Assembly: GCA_025200525.1 (NCBI GenBank) | Contig: CM045758.1 | Location: forward strand, 190,686,463-190,750,462 | Direction: 5' to 3' | DNA: 64,000 nucleotides | DNA from: Camellia lanceoleosa | Lineage: Eukaryota; Streptophyta; Magnoliopsida; Ericales; Theaceae | In this document: piece after piece, positions 46,340-59,500 of the stretch | How positions within the stretch are numbered: position 1 is the stretch's first letter | Layout: every line of letters begins with the position of its first letter | Translations under genes and position numbers: made by a program | The notes under the pieces: generated by a model | Told to the model about the DNA's origin: nothing | The model's input: the letters and a program-made list of their open reading frames with translations, nothing else | The model's database searches: none

Positions 46340-46965
46340 TAGTCATCCTTGATGTGTAATGACTTATTTTCTCGCCACATTAAAGTGTCACACTTAAAAA
46401 AAGTATACTAAAAAGTTTTTTAGTGTCACATCATACCTATCACGTTAGAATGTCATATTTGAAAAAAGTACACTAAAGAATTTTTATTTATTTTTAGAGT
46501 ACACATCATATCCGTCACGTTGTCACGTTTGAAAAAAGTATAGTATGGAATTTTTATTTTTTTTTAGTGTCACATCATACCTGTCACATTGTCACATTTA
46601 GAAAAAAGTACATTAAAGAATTTTTATTCTTTTTTTGGAGTTTCACATCACTAAGGAGTTTTTATTTTTTTAGAGTGTGACATCATATCCGCCACGTTGT
46701 CATATTTAGAAAAAGTACATTAAAGAGTTTTTAATTTTTTTGGAGTAAGTTTTGAAGTGTCACATCATACCTGCCACGTTGTCATATTTAGAAAAAATAC
46801 ACTAAAGAGTTTTTAATTTTTTTAGAGTAAAAGTTTTGGAATGTCACACCATATTCGTCACGTTATCACATTTGAAAAAGTACACTAACGAGTTTTTAGT
46901 TTTTTTGGAGTGTCACATTAATACCTGTCACATTGAAATAGCACATCATACATGTCATATTAACA
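46340..46965. repeat. Minisatellite, ~8 degenerate units of 65-85 bp
   Basis: Successive units share CACATCATACCTGTCAC, then a TTGTCACATTT-like block, then AAAGTACACTAAAGA and a T run. Unit starts are recognisable near 46,430, 46,505, 46,575, 46,680, 46,760, 46,845 and 46,915. Complementary fragments (TTCTTTAGTGTAACACTCC) reappear inverted near 47,730. Confidence 0.78.
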
Positions 46966-48020
46966 AAAGGGTATAATTGTCCACCAAAACACTATCAAAA
47001 TCAAAAATAAGACTAGACGAAAAGAAACTCTCCACTAATATGACTTAACAGATCAATAGAAAAAATTTAAAACTAATTAAAATACTTGTTTGTAAGACGA
47101 TTTATTAATAAATATTCCAATAATAATAATAATAATAATAAGGGCTAAGGCCAAAAAGCTAAGTAAAATACAAGTAAGAAAAATCTAGTCATAAAACCAT
47201 CAAAGAATAGGAAAATTTATCTATAAATATCATTTTAAGGAATAGTAATTTAATTAGTTCTACAAGTTTTTTTATAAACTAAATACTCATTGATTTTGGA
47301 AACATAAATTTAATATATTATTTGAAAATTGAATTTACACATTTATATCCTTATTTCTTTTATTTTATTTATTTATTATTTTGTGCTAGAAAAGTAAGAT
47401 ATACAAATGGGAATTAAATTTGGGATAAATTTTTATATAGGAATCTTTTTTATTTGGAATAACTTGAAATAAGATTTTTCAAATATTTAAAAAACAAAAA
47501 TGGCTTGAAATATAAGATTCTTCAAACATTCTAAAAGGATGTGAGATTCTTCAAATATTTCAAAAGAAGTACAAAACTTCCTTAGTAATTTTTGAACAAA
47601 TATATAATTTTCATCTATAATTCTCCAATGTAACACTCAAATATAACACTCCAATGTAATACTTCCAAAAACTCTCCTTGGCATACTTTTTCTAATTGTA
47701 AAGCTCTAATGTAGCACTCTAAAAAAAAATTCTTTAGTGTAACACTCCAATGTTATACACAAAAAAAATTTCTTAATGTATTTTTTTCAAACATTATTAT
47801 AACACTCCAAAAAGTGAGATTCTTCAAACCATTTCAAAAGGGTGTGAGATTCTTCAAACCATTCTAAAAAAGAGTACAGAAATTCCTTAGTAAGTTTTAG
47901 GTAAATGTATAATTTCAAACTGTGAGCGTTATATTTGGAAAAAGTATATTAAGTAATTTTTTAATATTTTTATGTATGTTATATTAGAGTGTTACGTTTG
48001 AGATTACATTGATTAGTATG
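46966..48020. other. Gene-free AT-rich spacer
   Basis: 47,460-47,900 contains recurring GAGATTCTTCAAA and AACACTCCAATGT motifs, partly inverted relatives of the minisatellite units. No gene. The last five bases GTATG are the presumed target duplication of the Tat element that starts at 48,021. Confidence 0.5.
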
Positions 48021-48792
48021 TGTTGGCTATATATTTTGTACAAGCCAATTACAATTCGACACGTGGCAGAATAAGGGTATTATGGGAAGATGATTTTAAT
48101 CTTCGATCTCAATCGTACACGTGTCAATAAATATTGGTTCTCAAGTGATCTGAGTAGCACTAGATCAGTAATGAGATATAAGGTGACGTGGCTTCAACGG
48201 TTACCTATATTCAAATTCAAATACAGGAGGGAAGCTCAATTGCAAGTGATGGCGTAGTGAAACTACTTCTAAGGAAGCATGATCAGCGATCATGGAGGAG
48301 CAGTTCGACGGTTCGAAGTGCAGTTCGAAGGTCATCCTTGACAAGTATAAATAGCAAGGAAGTCCCCAGAAAAAACCCCCGGACTCAGATCATACAAATC
48401 AGTCTTTACTTCATATTTTTCCTTTCCAATTTTACTTTTCTTGTATTTTAAATACCTGCACTTTAAATACCCGCACTGCACTTCGATTCATAGGAGTAGT
48501 CTCAAGTAGATTCAAGTAGACTGTCGCTGTAAACCTCTTCGAGGCTGAATTCGGACTATTGTAAGTGTTCATTTTAATGAAATACTTCGATTGTTCTTCA
48601 TATTAACTGTTATCTCTCTTAATTTCTCCTAAGTTAAGCCACCAGTAAAAGTCCTCTTCATTAAGGCTGAAAGAACTAAAACACAATCGTCTGATAATTG
48701 GTTGGCAATCATAATTTCTGTAAGGACTGATTGATCCTTGCTGGCATGCTCGCATTTACAAAAATACCCTTCGAAAAGCCAAAAAGCCAACA
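48021..48792 (+). repeat. 5' LTR of the plus-strand Tat element
   Basis: 772 bp from TGTTGGCTATATATTTTG to AAAAAGCCAACA. The same LTR family occurs inverted at 26,280-27,061. A TATA box is at 48,346-48,353. No open frame of significance. Confidence 0.92.
48346..48353 (+). promoter_or_regulatory. LTR TATA box
   Basis: TATAAATA lies about 330 bp into the LTR, downstream of TTCGAAG-containing sequence, a normal place for the U3 core promoter of a plant LTR. The solo LTR at 26,280 has the related sequence TATAAATAG at the matching place on its minus strand. Confidence 0.7.
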
Positions 48793-48800
48793 TATATTTT

Positions 48801-48818
48801 TGGCACGCCCGGTGGGAC
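48801..48818 (+). promoter_or_regulatory. Primer-binding site of the plus-strand Tat element
   Basis: TGGCACGCCCGGTGGGAC, eight bases after the LTR end. It starts TGG as tRNA-primed sites do, and differs from the primer site of the element at 12,594. Confidence 0.8.
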
Positions 48819-48826
48819 TTGTTAAA

Positions 48827-50563
48827 ATGGCTAGACGAAGACGACAAGGAGAAAATGAACGCTTGGAAGAAGGCGTAGAAGGAGAGGTAGAAATACCTAA
48901 TCCAGAGGAGAATGTGGTAACACATCCTGTAGAGACTCCTATGCTATCAGAACCTTTGGTCGAACAGACCAGTACTTCTGGACAAGGACCATATGTTCAT
49001 AATATTGGACGAAACCAAGGAATTGGACCATCCACCGTTCCATCTACTCAGCCAACAAATCCATAGGATGGCTTGGTAGATGCTATGGGACAACAATTAA
49101 TGAACACAATGGAAAGGTGGGCAACATCCTTTTTGGATCGAATGAGTAACCACCAACCAACAAATACAAGACATACAGAAGAAATTTTAAATGTCCCTCA
49201 GCAAAGATTGGCTAGAGAAAAACAGCCTATGCAAGTTAATGGACAAATTAATAGTCAGACTAGTACTCAAAACTATGAAAGACCATCGCCTCAGTCTTGG
49301 TATGAACCCATTTCAAGGCCTGTAGTAGGCCAAAATGCCTCAGTACTCAACAATGAAGCCACACAAGTTGGTGGATCTAGCCAAGTACAAGAAACTGGCA
49401 TAAGAATGGTAGCAAATCCCATGTTCGAAGCCATACCTGGCACTAGGGGGTATAATAATCCCTTATTCGAATTTATACCCGGGGGGTTGGAAGGTTTTCC
49501 CACAAATGGAAGGGACACAATACCTGTTCCAACACCTTTCACAGGTCCTTTCGCAGGACAGGCTCAAAGGGGTTACCCATACCCCCAACAGCAACCTGCA
49601 CCACAGGGGCAACCAGTCCCAAATATACCACATTTTGGACCAAGAGGACCACAGGCACAAGTTTGTCCACCAAACCCTGTGTTTGTCCCTCCAGTAGTGG
49701 TTCAGCAAGCCCAAAATATGGTCCCTAGAGACCAAATTGCTGATATTGTTAGGGAGATGTGTGGACCGATGGTTCGGTGGGTCCAAACTCCTGTATACAG
49801 AAAACCATACCTAGAGTGGATAGATAGGGTACATGAATACCCAAGAGGATTCAGAATACCAAATTTTACCCTATTCTATGGAACTGGAAATCAATCAACA
49901 GTAAAGCATATTGCTAGATTCGCTGTTCAATGTGGTGAATTCACTAATCATGACTATATAAAACTGAGATTATTTCCAAACTCTTTAACTGGGAAAGCGT
50001 TTGTATGGTATATCAACCTTACACCTGGCTCCATTCAAACTTGGCAACAAATGGAAGAGGCATTTCATGCCAAATTCTTCCAATCAGAGCCAGAGGTGTC
50101 CATGGCAGACTTGGCAAGATTGAGTCAAAGGCCTGAAGAAAAGGCTACTCAATTCATTGCCAGATTTAAAAGGGCCCGAAATAAATGTAGAGTCATCCTT
50201 CCAGACCCAGAATTTGTAAGATTGGCTCAAAACGGTTTAGAGTTCAGGCTTCGAAAGAAGTTTGACTCAACTGAATTCAGGGATTTGGTCGAATTAACCT
50301 ATAAGATGTCTCGATATGAAGCATTACTAGAGGAGGAACAAGATCGAAATATTGCTTCGTATAAGACATACTATAGAGATCCCAATTATGAGATCGATGC
50401 AGCAGAGATTGTGGGCAAAGAACCTGTAATCTGTGAAGCATTAATTCATAAGGATACAACCATCGATCAACAGTTTAAAAGAAAGACTTTCCTGAAAGTA
50501 CTCTTCGATTTAACAAAAGCAGATGACATTTTTTATCATTTGCTTGCGTACCAATTTCCTTAA
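48827..50563 (+). pseudogene. Tat-lineage gag with one in-frame stop
   Basis: Gag forms the virus-like particle. The start ATG at 48,827 lies just after the primer site. One TAG at 49,064-49,066 interrupts an otherwise single frame to 50,563. The N-terminal half is Pro/Gln-rich and low complexity. The capsid core is at about 49,790-50,340: FTLFYGTGNQSTVKHIARF, LRLFPNSLTGKAF, TWQQMEEAFHAKF and EKATQFIARFKRARNKC, matching plant retrotransposon gag. Sequence after 50,563 keeps a possible zinc-binding segment (CKWHNSWSHSTKK) in another frame. It was probably functional until recently. Confidence 0.85.
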
Positions 50564-52290
50564 GTTACCAAAAGGGGTAAAATTGCGTCTCTTGATGAAC
50601 TTAAAGGAAAAGTATCTTGTAAATGGCATAATTCTTGGTCTCACTCAACTAAAAAGCGCATTGTTTTTGAGACAGATCCAAGAGCAAATCCAGAAAGGAA
50701 GTCTGAAGTTCACCAAAAGCGAGAAAGCCATAGGAATTGACAAGAACTCCGTTCGAAGTTGGAGAAAGCGGCTAATGTGGTTGTACCAAACTTTGAATCT
50801 ATCTCTGCGAGGAATTGGAAGAGGTCAATGTGCAAATGCATATTGCCAACGAACATTGCCAAGAAGGAGACTAGAAATCCGCCGATTATTGGGACGGGGT
50901 TTCTCACATCGGAAGAACACTCGATGAAGAAATCTTGGATAACGATTCCTTAGAGCTATAATGCAGAGGATGTGTCCCAGATGTAGACTAAGCTACAAAT
51001 GGTTGAAGGGGCTTCTAATTGATGGGAAGCAATACTATAAGGATATTCAGAGACGTCCTAAATCAACCAACGCTTACAATAAAAGGCCGTACCTGGCTAG
51101 TGATAGGCAGCGACCAGTGGTGGTTGAGCTTGCAGTTGACAGAATAAATGCTAAAGGCAAAAGGCCCTTGTATGAGTCTAGGCCACTTAACTACTACAGA
51201 ATGGAAAGCAAACATTCTGAAAAAAGATTGGAGAGGAGTTCAGGTTATGGGACTAAAGCCAGAGATTGGCCCCTCAGACCAACCTCAAACAGAACAGAAA
51301 ATGGCCACCTCCATCAAAGGCCAGAATCAAGCTCGAAGCATGAGACCAGAGCCAAGCACTTACCTCCACGACCAGTTTCAAAGATGGCTTCGAAGGTGGA
51401 AAAAGGTGATTCAACATCTGAATCAGTAAGCTCTTGGGTACCTAGAGTTCCAGATTGGTTTGTAATGCAAAACAAACCTAGGGAATTGCCTGCCAGGAGA
51501 GATGTTGGAATCACAGGCAGAATGGTCAAGCCTCCTTTGGTGGCTCGAACAAGCTGGGTATTCTTTGAAACACCTAAAGACAAAGGAACCAAATATGGTT
51601 CGATTATTTCGAGATCACAAAGGAGGAAGATTCAAATGAGTACACCCAGTACCGGAAGATCTGAAAAGAAAGTGGAGAGAGTTCTTCACAGTCAAGACAG
51701 AGGAAAAAAGAAAACTTCAGTCGACCATGCTCCAAAACCGACTCTACAAAGTAAAGTGGTTTGTAAGAGAACAATTGGCCCAAGTTCATTCTCAATTAAA
51801 GGCGAGAAGGCTAGTTTGGCAGGGCTGGAGAAGGCTCTGATGAAAAGTGATAGCGAAACGGAAGAAGAGATTGGCATGAGCCAAAAGAAGGAAATGGCAG
51901 AAGAAGAAATGTTCGAAGCCTTCATGGCTGAACAAACATTTCTGACTGAAGAATCAGTTGAGAAGGTTCCTTTGAAAGGATCAGTTATCAATGAAATACC
52001 AGAATGCAGCATGGAGGATGCTGCTGAAGACACTGAGTAAGGTAGCCAAGAGGAAGAAGGTCTGACCATTCGGTTTGGCTCATTTCCCCTATGTCGATCA
52101 ACATGGTACACATACTACCTCATGAATTTTAGGCTGAAAATGAGGATCGGGGTGACCAAGACATGGATCAATTCTGTCTCTAGCGAGAGTCACAAGTGAG
52201 TATGGTGCAGGATGCTCTGAAATGGCTATTCAATGGAAACTGAGTGTGAAAGCGAAGAAGAGGTGAGCATCAACCTCTCATATCCTTTTG
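50564..52290 (+). pseudogene. Basic linker between gag and protease
   Basis: After a frameshifted stretch (50,564-50,960), an open frame 50,961-52,040 encodes a Lys/Arg/Ser-rich protein. It begins MQRMCPRCRLSYKW and contains WVPRVPDWFV and WVFFETPKDKG, ending in an acidic tail (SETEEEIGMSQ). No enzyme motif seen. By position it is the nucleocapsid/linker part of the polyprotein. Confidence 0.6.
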
Positions 52291-53249
52291 AATACCCCTC
52301 GAATTCCATGACCCAACATGTCAAGCCTTTGTACATTAAGGCTTTCTTTGATGGGATACAGCTAAATCGAGTCCTAGTAGACAATGGGCAGCGGTAAATT
52401 TATTACCGAAATCTTCTTTGAAGAAATTAGGGAAGAAGAATCCCAGGTTGATCCCAACCAGTACAACCATTGCTGGCTTTGCTGGAGATAAGCAGATGGC
52501 CCAGGGGATTCTGCCTATTAATTTGAGTGTGGGGACCAGGGATTGTATGACAACATTCTTCATAATCGACAGCAATGCTAAATATAATGCCTTACTTGGG
52601 AGAGATTGGATTCACACTAACAAATGTGTGCCTTCCTCTTTGCATCAGAAAATCATGATGGCCCTGGGCAATGGAGAGACAGAGGAGATTGATGCAGATC
52701 CTCAACCCTTCATAACTGTCGAGACTTTGCGAGGCCAAGTTGTATATTGAGGAGTGACACCACTCGATTATCGAGAAAGTGATGGCTCGGCCGAAGTGGC
52801 GGTGATGAAATAACACACAAGCACTTAGTCCAAGAAAGTCTTGATGAAGAGGTTGTCGTGAAAGATGACAATGATGCTGGTTATAGGCAAAGAAGTGAAG
52901 AACGAAGCCAAGTCCTTGGCTTTGATTAAATTCTCATCATTGAGCGTAAAAGCAATAGTCGAGAAGAAATCTGAAGCAAGAGAGAGGCCATGATAATTGG
53001 CTGTAAACAAGAGCAGCAACAGGTCAGAAGTTTGACCCTTGGGAAGTACTGTGCATTGGACATTGAAACAAAAGTTCAGGAGATACAGGAAGAAGACGCC
53101 TTATGGACAGATTTTGTCTATGAGGAAGAGGGCAGAGATGTCGAATTAAAGAACCTAGGAGCAGAACAAGGTGAAAATGTTGCTTCGAAGGTTGAAGAAA
53201 CCAAAGAAGAGGCTTCGATGAGTTCTCAAATGCAAGACCCCTTAAAGAA
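52291..53249 (+). pseudogene. Aspartic protease of the plus-strand Tat element, frameshifted at the active site
   Basis: The upstream frame reaches LNRVLVDNG, the catalytic Asp motif (D-N-G variant common in Tat proteases), at about 52,375-52,390. A frame change and stop follow immediately. The next frame (52,418-52,750) continues as KKLGKKNPRLIPTSTTIAGF and NALLGRDWIHTNKCVPSSLH, the flap and C-terminal part. 52,751-53,249 is a broken acidic linker. Cleavage activity is therefore lost. Confidence 0.8.
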
Positions 53250-54476
53250 GTGAATTTAGGGAAAGGTTCTGTGCAGCAGCCCACCCATATAAGTACTTGC
53301 TTGAATGTTCTGGACAGAGACCAGTTATTGGTTGTTCTAAAGAAATACAAAGATTGCTTTGCATGGTCTTATAATGAACTACCAGGATTGGATAGATCAT
53401 TGGTGGAACATAGGCTCCCTATGAAGCCTAATTTCAAGCCATACAAGCAGAAACCAAGAAAGATGAGTCCAGAAGTGATTCAGAAGGTTAAGGAAGAAAT
53501 TCTTAGACTACTCAAGGCAGACTTTATTAGGACAGCCAGGTATGTTGAATGGCTATTTAATATTGTGCCTGTAGTTAAGAAGAATGGCAAAATGAGGGTA
53601 TGCATCGATTTCAGAAACTTAAATCTAGCAACTCCTAAAGATGAGTACCCTATGCCTATAGTGGATCTGCTGGTAGATAGTTCAGCAGGGCATTAAGTCT
53701 TATCGATGATGGATGACCACTCTGGTTATAACCAAATATGCATTGCAGAGGAAGATATCCACAAGACAGCATTCAGATGTCTTGGGAATATTAGCACCTT
53801 CGAATGGGTTAAAATGCCATTTGGTCTGAAGAATGCTGGGGCTACATATCAGAGGACTATGAACACTATCTTTCATGATCTCATTGGAGGGTATCTAGAA
53901 TGTTATATTGATGACATTGTAGTGAAATCCCAGTCCATGAAGGAGCATTTGTTTCATTTAGAAGCAGCTTTCGAAAGAATGAGGAACTTCAAGTTGAAAC
54001 TTAATCCTCTTAAGTGTGCTTTTGGTGTATCATCTGGAAACTTCTTGGGTTATGTAGTGCACAAGAAGGGAATACAGATTGATCATAATAAAGCTAAAGC
54101 CATCATTGAAGCTAGGCCTCCATCAAGTAAGAAAGAATTACAAAGGTTCCTGGGACAGGTTAACTTTCTTCGAAGGTTTATTTCTAACACTGCAGGAAAA
54201 ATTAAAGTATTTTCTTCCTTGTTAAGGCTGAAAGATGAAGAGGAATTTGTATGGACAGCAGAGCATCAAAGTACTTTCGAAGGTATCAAAGCCTACTTGG
54301 CCAAACCTCCAGTGCTGATGCCACCAAAGGGGAATAAGCCTTTGAAGTTGTACATAGCCACAGCAGAAGATTCATTGGGAGCTTTCTTAGCCCAAGATAA
54401 CGAAGAAGGCAAAGAGCAAGCTATTTATTACCTTAGTAGGTTTTTAAATCCTTGTGAATGTAAATATTCAATTTGA
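53250..54476 (+). pseudogene. Reverse transcriptase and first RNase H, two nonsense breaks
   Basis: RT core: LFNIVPVVKKNGKMRVCIDF, MMDDHSGYNQI, MPFGLKNAGATYQR and the catalytic YIDD at 53,904-53,915, then LNPLKCAFGV and FLGQVNFLRRFI. RNase H begins with LYIATAEDSLGAFLAQD and AIYYLSRFL. A TAA at 53,694-53,696 replaces the residue before VLSMMD, apparently a single-base nonsense change, and a frame change occurs near 54,460-54,476. Otherwise intact and easily recognised. Confidence 0.9.
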
Positions 54477-55644
54477 AAAAGTGTCTTGCTTTGTATTTGC
54501 TGCAATGAAATTAAGATATTATCTTTTACCTACAACTGTCTTGGTAATTGCAACCACAGATTTGGTTAAATACATGTTGTCTAGACCTATGTTGAAGGGA
54601 AGAATTGGCAAGTGGATACTAGCCTTATCGGAATTTCATTTAGAATATGTCCCTCAAAGAGCAGTAAAAGGGCAAGTTTTAGCCAATTTTCTGGCAGATC
54701 ATCCATCTCAAACAGAAAGCCAAGAGATAATGGAGTTTGGTATGGTTAATGTTGAGCCATGGCAGATGTGGTTTGATGGATCAAAAGCCAATGGTTTAAT
54801 TGGAATTGGTGTTGTGATTAAATCTTCACAAGGGGTAGAAACCACACATGGTTTCAAAGTGGATGAAGCCACTTGTTCCAATAACCAGGCCGAATATGAA
54901 GCCTTAATAGTAGGACTAGAAATCCTCATTGGATTACAAGTACATGCAGTTGACATATTTGGGGATTCTCAATTGGTGGTTAACCAAGTGAAAGGGATTT
55001 TCAAGTGTCAAAGCATAAGCATCCTACCATATTATGTTGTTGTATTACATCTGCTTTCTCAGTTTCAAATAGCAAATGTAACCCACGTTTCAAGATTCTT
55101 GAATAATAGAGCTAACGATATGGCTCAAAAAGCTTCGAATTTCAAGAGAAGGGATAATACCCAAAGGGACATAAGCCAAACAACATATCAGAAATTAATA
55201 CAGCCTTTGAATAAAAGGAATGTGGTCTTAGAAGTCAACCATAATGACTTACAAGCACAAAATTGGAGACATCCAATAAAGCAGTACTTGGCTAGTCCAT
55301 CTTCGAAGGCCAGCAGAAAAGTCAAATTGCAGTCTATGCAATACATGATATATGGTAATGCTCTCTACAAAAGGGGGGGAGATGGCTTATTGTTGGAATG
55401 CTTAGGCCCAAAAGAAGCATTAACAGCCATGGCTGAGGTTCATGAAGGCATCTGTGGTGCTCATCAGCCTGGTGTAAAGATGAGATGGTTGCTTCGAAGG
55501 CATTCCTACTGTTGGCCAACTATTCTTAAAGATTGCATAGAATATGCAAAAGGTTGCCAGGCATGCCAAAAACATGGCACAATAAGACATGTGCCCATAA
55601 CTGACCTACATGCAGTAGTGAAGCCTTGGCCATTCAGAGGATAG
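54454..55644 (+). pseudogene. RNase H end, archaeal-type second RNase H and integrase zinc region
   Basis: This continues the RNase H (KLRYYLLPTTVLV, EFHLEYVPQRAVKGQ, ANFLADHP). The second RNase H follows: MWFDGSKANGLIGIGVVI, NNQAEYEALIVGLE, DIFGDSQLVVNQVKG and NRANDMAQKAS, with the acidic residues in place. Next is the integrase HHCC module (HEGICGAHQPG ... CWPTILKDC ... CQACQKHG). A TAG at 55,642-55,644 truncates the frame just before the integrase core. The dual RNase H confirms the Tat lineage. Confidence 0.9.
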
Positions 55645-55647
55645 GCC

Positions 55648-56526
55648 ATGGATATGATGGGGAAAATACATCCACCTTCTTCGAAGCATCATTGTTTCAT
55701 TCTAGTGGCCACTGACTACTTCACTAAGTGGGTCGAAGCTAAGCCATACAAGGCTGTAGACCAGACAGAGGTCATTGGGTTCATTAAAGATCTGATCCAT
55801 AGATTCGGCATCCCACAGACCATAACAGTTGATAATGGAACTGTGTTCGATGGGAAAATGGTAAAGTCCTTTGTGGCAGAATTTGGAATTAGCCTTATTA
55901 ATTCCACACCTTATTATGCACAAGCCAATGGTCAAGCTGAATCATCCAATAAGTCCTTGAAAAAGGGAATACAAAAAGTGGTGGAAGATAATCCTAGGGA
56001 TTGGCATAACCTATTGTTGGATGTTTTATGGGCTTACAGAACTTCCCCAAGGTCAAGCACAGGAGTCACCCCTTATGCTTTGGTATACGGGCATGATGCA
56101 ATGTTACCTGTGGAGATTAATGTTAAATCTATGAGGGTAAGATGCCAAGATCAATTAGATCCTGAGCAATATCATCAAAGCATGTGCTTGGAATTAGAAG
56201 GCATAGATGAAGCTAGGATTTTGGTGTTAAGTAGCATTCTTTTTCAAAAGAAGAAAGCATCCAAGAATTATAATAAGAAAGTCAAGCATATTGGCTTTGA
56301 TGAAGATGACTTGGTATGGAAAACAATACTCCCAATAAGAATTAAAAGCCATAAGTTTGGCAAATGGTCACCTAACTGGGAAGGACCATATCAAATTCAT
56401 AGAGTTCTGCCTTTTGGAGCATACCATTTAAGAAATTTGAATGGCTATATACATCCCAAAAAGATTAATGGCAGATATTTGAAGCCTTATTTTCCAACCA
56501 TTTGGGAAACACAAGGAATAAAATAA
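55648..56526 (+). pseudogene. Integrase core and C-terminal domain
   Basis: Same frame as the preceding segment, separated only by the TAG at 55,642. Catalytic triad: Asp in VATDYFTKWVEA, Asp in TVDNGTVFDG and Glu in NGQAESSNKSLKKG. The C-terminal region has VLWAYRTSPRSSTG, DDLVWKTILPIR and WSPNWEGPYQIHRV. The frame is open to its natural stop at 56,524-56,526. Integration activity would need the upstream nonsense codons to be absent. Confidence 0.9.
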
Positions 56527-56579
56527 ACATTATGTACAAAAACACAAGATACTCAGACAATAGATAAGGATTTGATTTT

Positions 56580-59500
56580 TCATAAAGAATCAAGTACATG
56601 GTGCCACAAATTGGCCCAAAAATCATTACAATGTTTCAATTGTTTTTGTACAGTTGATTTCCTACTACTAAGTGATGGAAACAGGTGAATAGCTGCAGCC
56701 ATGTCTTCTTTTCGCTCAGCCAATTCATGGTTGGTGATTTGCAATTTGGTGTCAGTTCGAACCAAGGCCTGATTTACTGCAGCTAACTCCTCCTCAAGTT
56801 GAGCTTTCTTCTCCAATTTGAATTGGCGGGAGGCGAGAAGTGTTGTTCCTTGAGATCGATATTTCGGTATGCACTTGAGAAACAAAGCGCGATCCTAGCC
56901 AATTTCTCATTGGCGATTTGACATGACAAATGTTGATATAGAAGTCAATAGTAGCTGCAGCCTGGGATAGATGATTGGAGACATTCATACTGGACTGCTG
57001 AGCAATATTACAGCACTGAAGGAACCCATTCCTGATAATAAGCCTTTGTAGAGCCTCGAAGGGGATCCTCGAAAAGGAAGTCAGCAGTTCCAAACATGTG
57101 TCCAAGTCCACTGAAGGTGCAGGAAGCTTGCTGCTAGAAGAAGAAGGACTCTCAAAAATTTCCAACAAGGAGTCAGCTAGGACTAATGGCTCAGCTTCAG
57201 CACTAAATGTTGGAGAGGTAGAAGGTATGTCGAAAAGACTAGCAAGTCTTCCTTCGAAGATGTCTACCTCATCCCTAGACATGAAGGGCATGGAAAGTTT
57301 TGTGGTGGAAGACACAGAGGGCTGCATGGGGATGAGAGAAATGGATGGAGCATCTTTGGCAGCCTCTATGGTCTTAGCCACCAATGAATCAAGTGAAGAG
57401 GGGCTGGAAGTAGGCACAGGTGATGAACCATGAATTGGAGAACTAACAGCACCCTCTGTGAAAGAATCAACTGCCATTGGGAATAGAGTAGCAGTTGGAA
57501 TTTCTGAGAAGGAAGGAGGAAGAACAAGGCTCGAAGAAGAAGTAAACTGAGGCATATCAAAAGTCAAAAAAGGGAGATAGGGCTCTAAGCCAAAGAGAAG
57601 AGACGCGGGGATGCTTGGACTCAAAGAAGGCGTATCAAATATAGGCTTGGAGAGTGGGAGCATGATTTGGATAGTTTTCACACATTGCATCTGGTCAACT
57701 TCAACTGAAGTCAAGGGAGGCCTAGCTGGAAAGATGAATGCAGTAGCTGTTGCTGCAAGAGGAAAAAATACAAAGGATTGTCAAAATTCAATATTAAAAG
57801 CTGATGAAGGAAAAACAGCAGAAATGTGAAAGAAATTACTTGTTTCAGAAGTGTTGGCATTGATGGGAGAACTGCGAAGGGTATAATGCTCAATAGTTTG
57901 GTGTCTTCGTGCAGCTTCTCTTTGTAATGCATCAGTAGCAGCAGCTTCATCCCTCAGAAATTGTTGATGCCGTCTCTTCTCGGCCCTCTCAAAGACAATT
58001 ATTGCCTTGGGATGTTCCTGCTCTACTGTCTTGGTAGCTGCTTCGTGAATGGGATCCTCAACCAAGACAGTAGTTGAAATAGTTACCTTCCTTCTTCTCT
58101 CTATTGCTTGGGCGATTGTTTCGGAATCTGAGTCCTCAGTAAAGTCAGAAGGAGAGACAGTAATCTTTCTCCTCCTCTTCCTCTTCGGTGGGGATATTAC
58201 TGGTTCTTTTTTGATCTCTCTCTCTTCAATTTGGGTTTCAGATTTTTCAGAGTTTAGTTCTTTCTCCATTACTATAATGTTTGCCCCGAGATCAGAATGG
58301 GAGGCAGCCACCTTTTGTCTCTTTGTTCTTTGTAAGGGCATTTCCTACTCTTGTTCAACTGCTTCTTCTCCCAAAGTTTCAGATTCCTCAGAGGGAAGGA
58401 TCAGCTTTCTTTTTTGTTTCTGTTGCTGTTTCTTTTTGAGAATAGCTGAAGTTTCAGCTCTCTTAGGAGACTCTTCTTGCGGGGACCCTGTACCAAAGAA
58501 CATAAGTATAAAGGAAACAAACAAAAGATTCAAAAGAAAAAAAGAGAAGTTGAAAGTATATACCTTTCTTTGAAGCAGCCCGTGTGGCTTTCGAAGGAGT
58601 TGAGGTAGCAGGAATTGACTGAGTTGTAGAAGGCACAGTAGAGGAAGGGACAGTTTCAACTCCTTTGGGCTTGGATACATCTAATACCTCTAATAGGTTT
58701 TGAGGTGAAATGGCTAAATAAAGTTCCATATTATTTTTCCACCAGTTTTGGTATCTCTTCAATACAGTACCTTCAGGAATGAAAGGGGTATACTCAAACC
58801 TAGCCAAGTCATCCATGAATTTGAAGGTTGCCTCCTCCAGTCTTGATTTCCTAACCTTCAGATCTCTTTTGGTAAGGCTTAGATTGGTGTTGCTGTAGAG
58901 AGGTATTGGGACCCCTTGTGTGAAACCAAATTGTCTAGCAAATTGAGCAGGACAATAAGGTTCAGCTATACATTTATAAGCCCTGGGGTTTGTGGTCCCA
59001 ATAAAGCCTCCCTAGGAAGCGAAGGAGGCCCATATATCTTTGTGAATAGGTGAAATCTGAGCACATCACTTAAAAAGTGACTCAACCAAGTTGGACCTAT
59101 GTTGGTCTCGAAGGGACGGAAGCGGTAAATAGTAAGGGCAGCTGGTAGTTGATGGAAGAAAGAGAAATAAAAAGCAAAAGAAGAAGGATAGAGGGAAGCA
59201 TTGGCTAGTCTTATGCCATGGGTAAGAGAGTGTAACCTAGAAAATTTAAGGCATTTGGATTGTAGTTCAGTGAAGTAGGCAAAAAGCCAAAGCTGAAGGA
59301 TCCAGAATGGCCCCCCTTGATTAGCATCTAAAGACTTCTCACAAAAAAGGGAACAAACTCTGTATACATGACCTAGAATGTATGGGGCTAAGGCTACCCT
59401 TTTTTGCAAAACAAAGGCTTTGGCAAGTGGAGCAAATTCAGGCATAATTCTTTGTGAAGAGGTGCAGAAGAGGAATTTGCAAAGCCAGTATAACAAGAAG

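Noticed and set aside
57098..57433. Plus-strand frames overlapping the antisense PMD exons
   Set aside because: Shadow frames; the minus-strand frame has the domain, splice-site and codon continuity.
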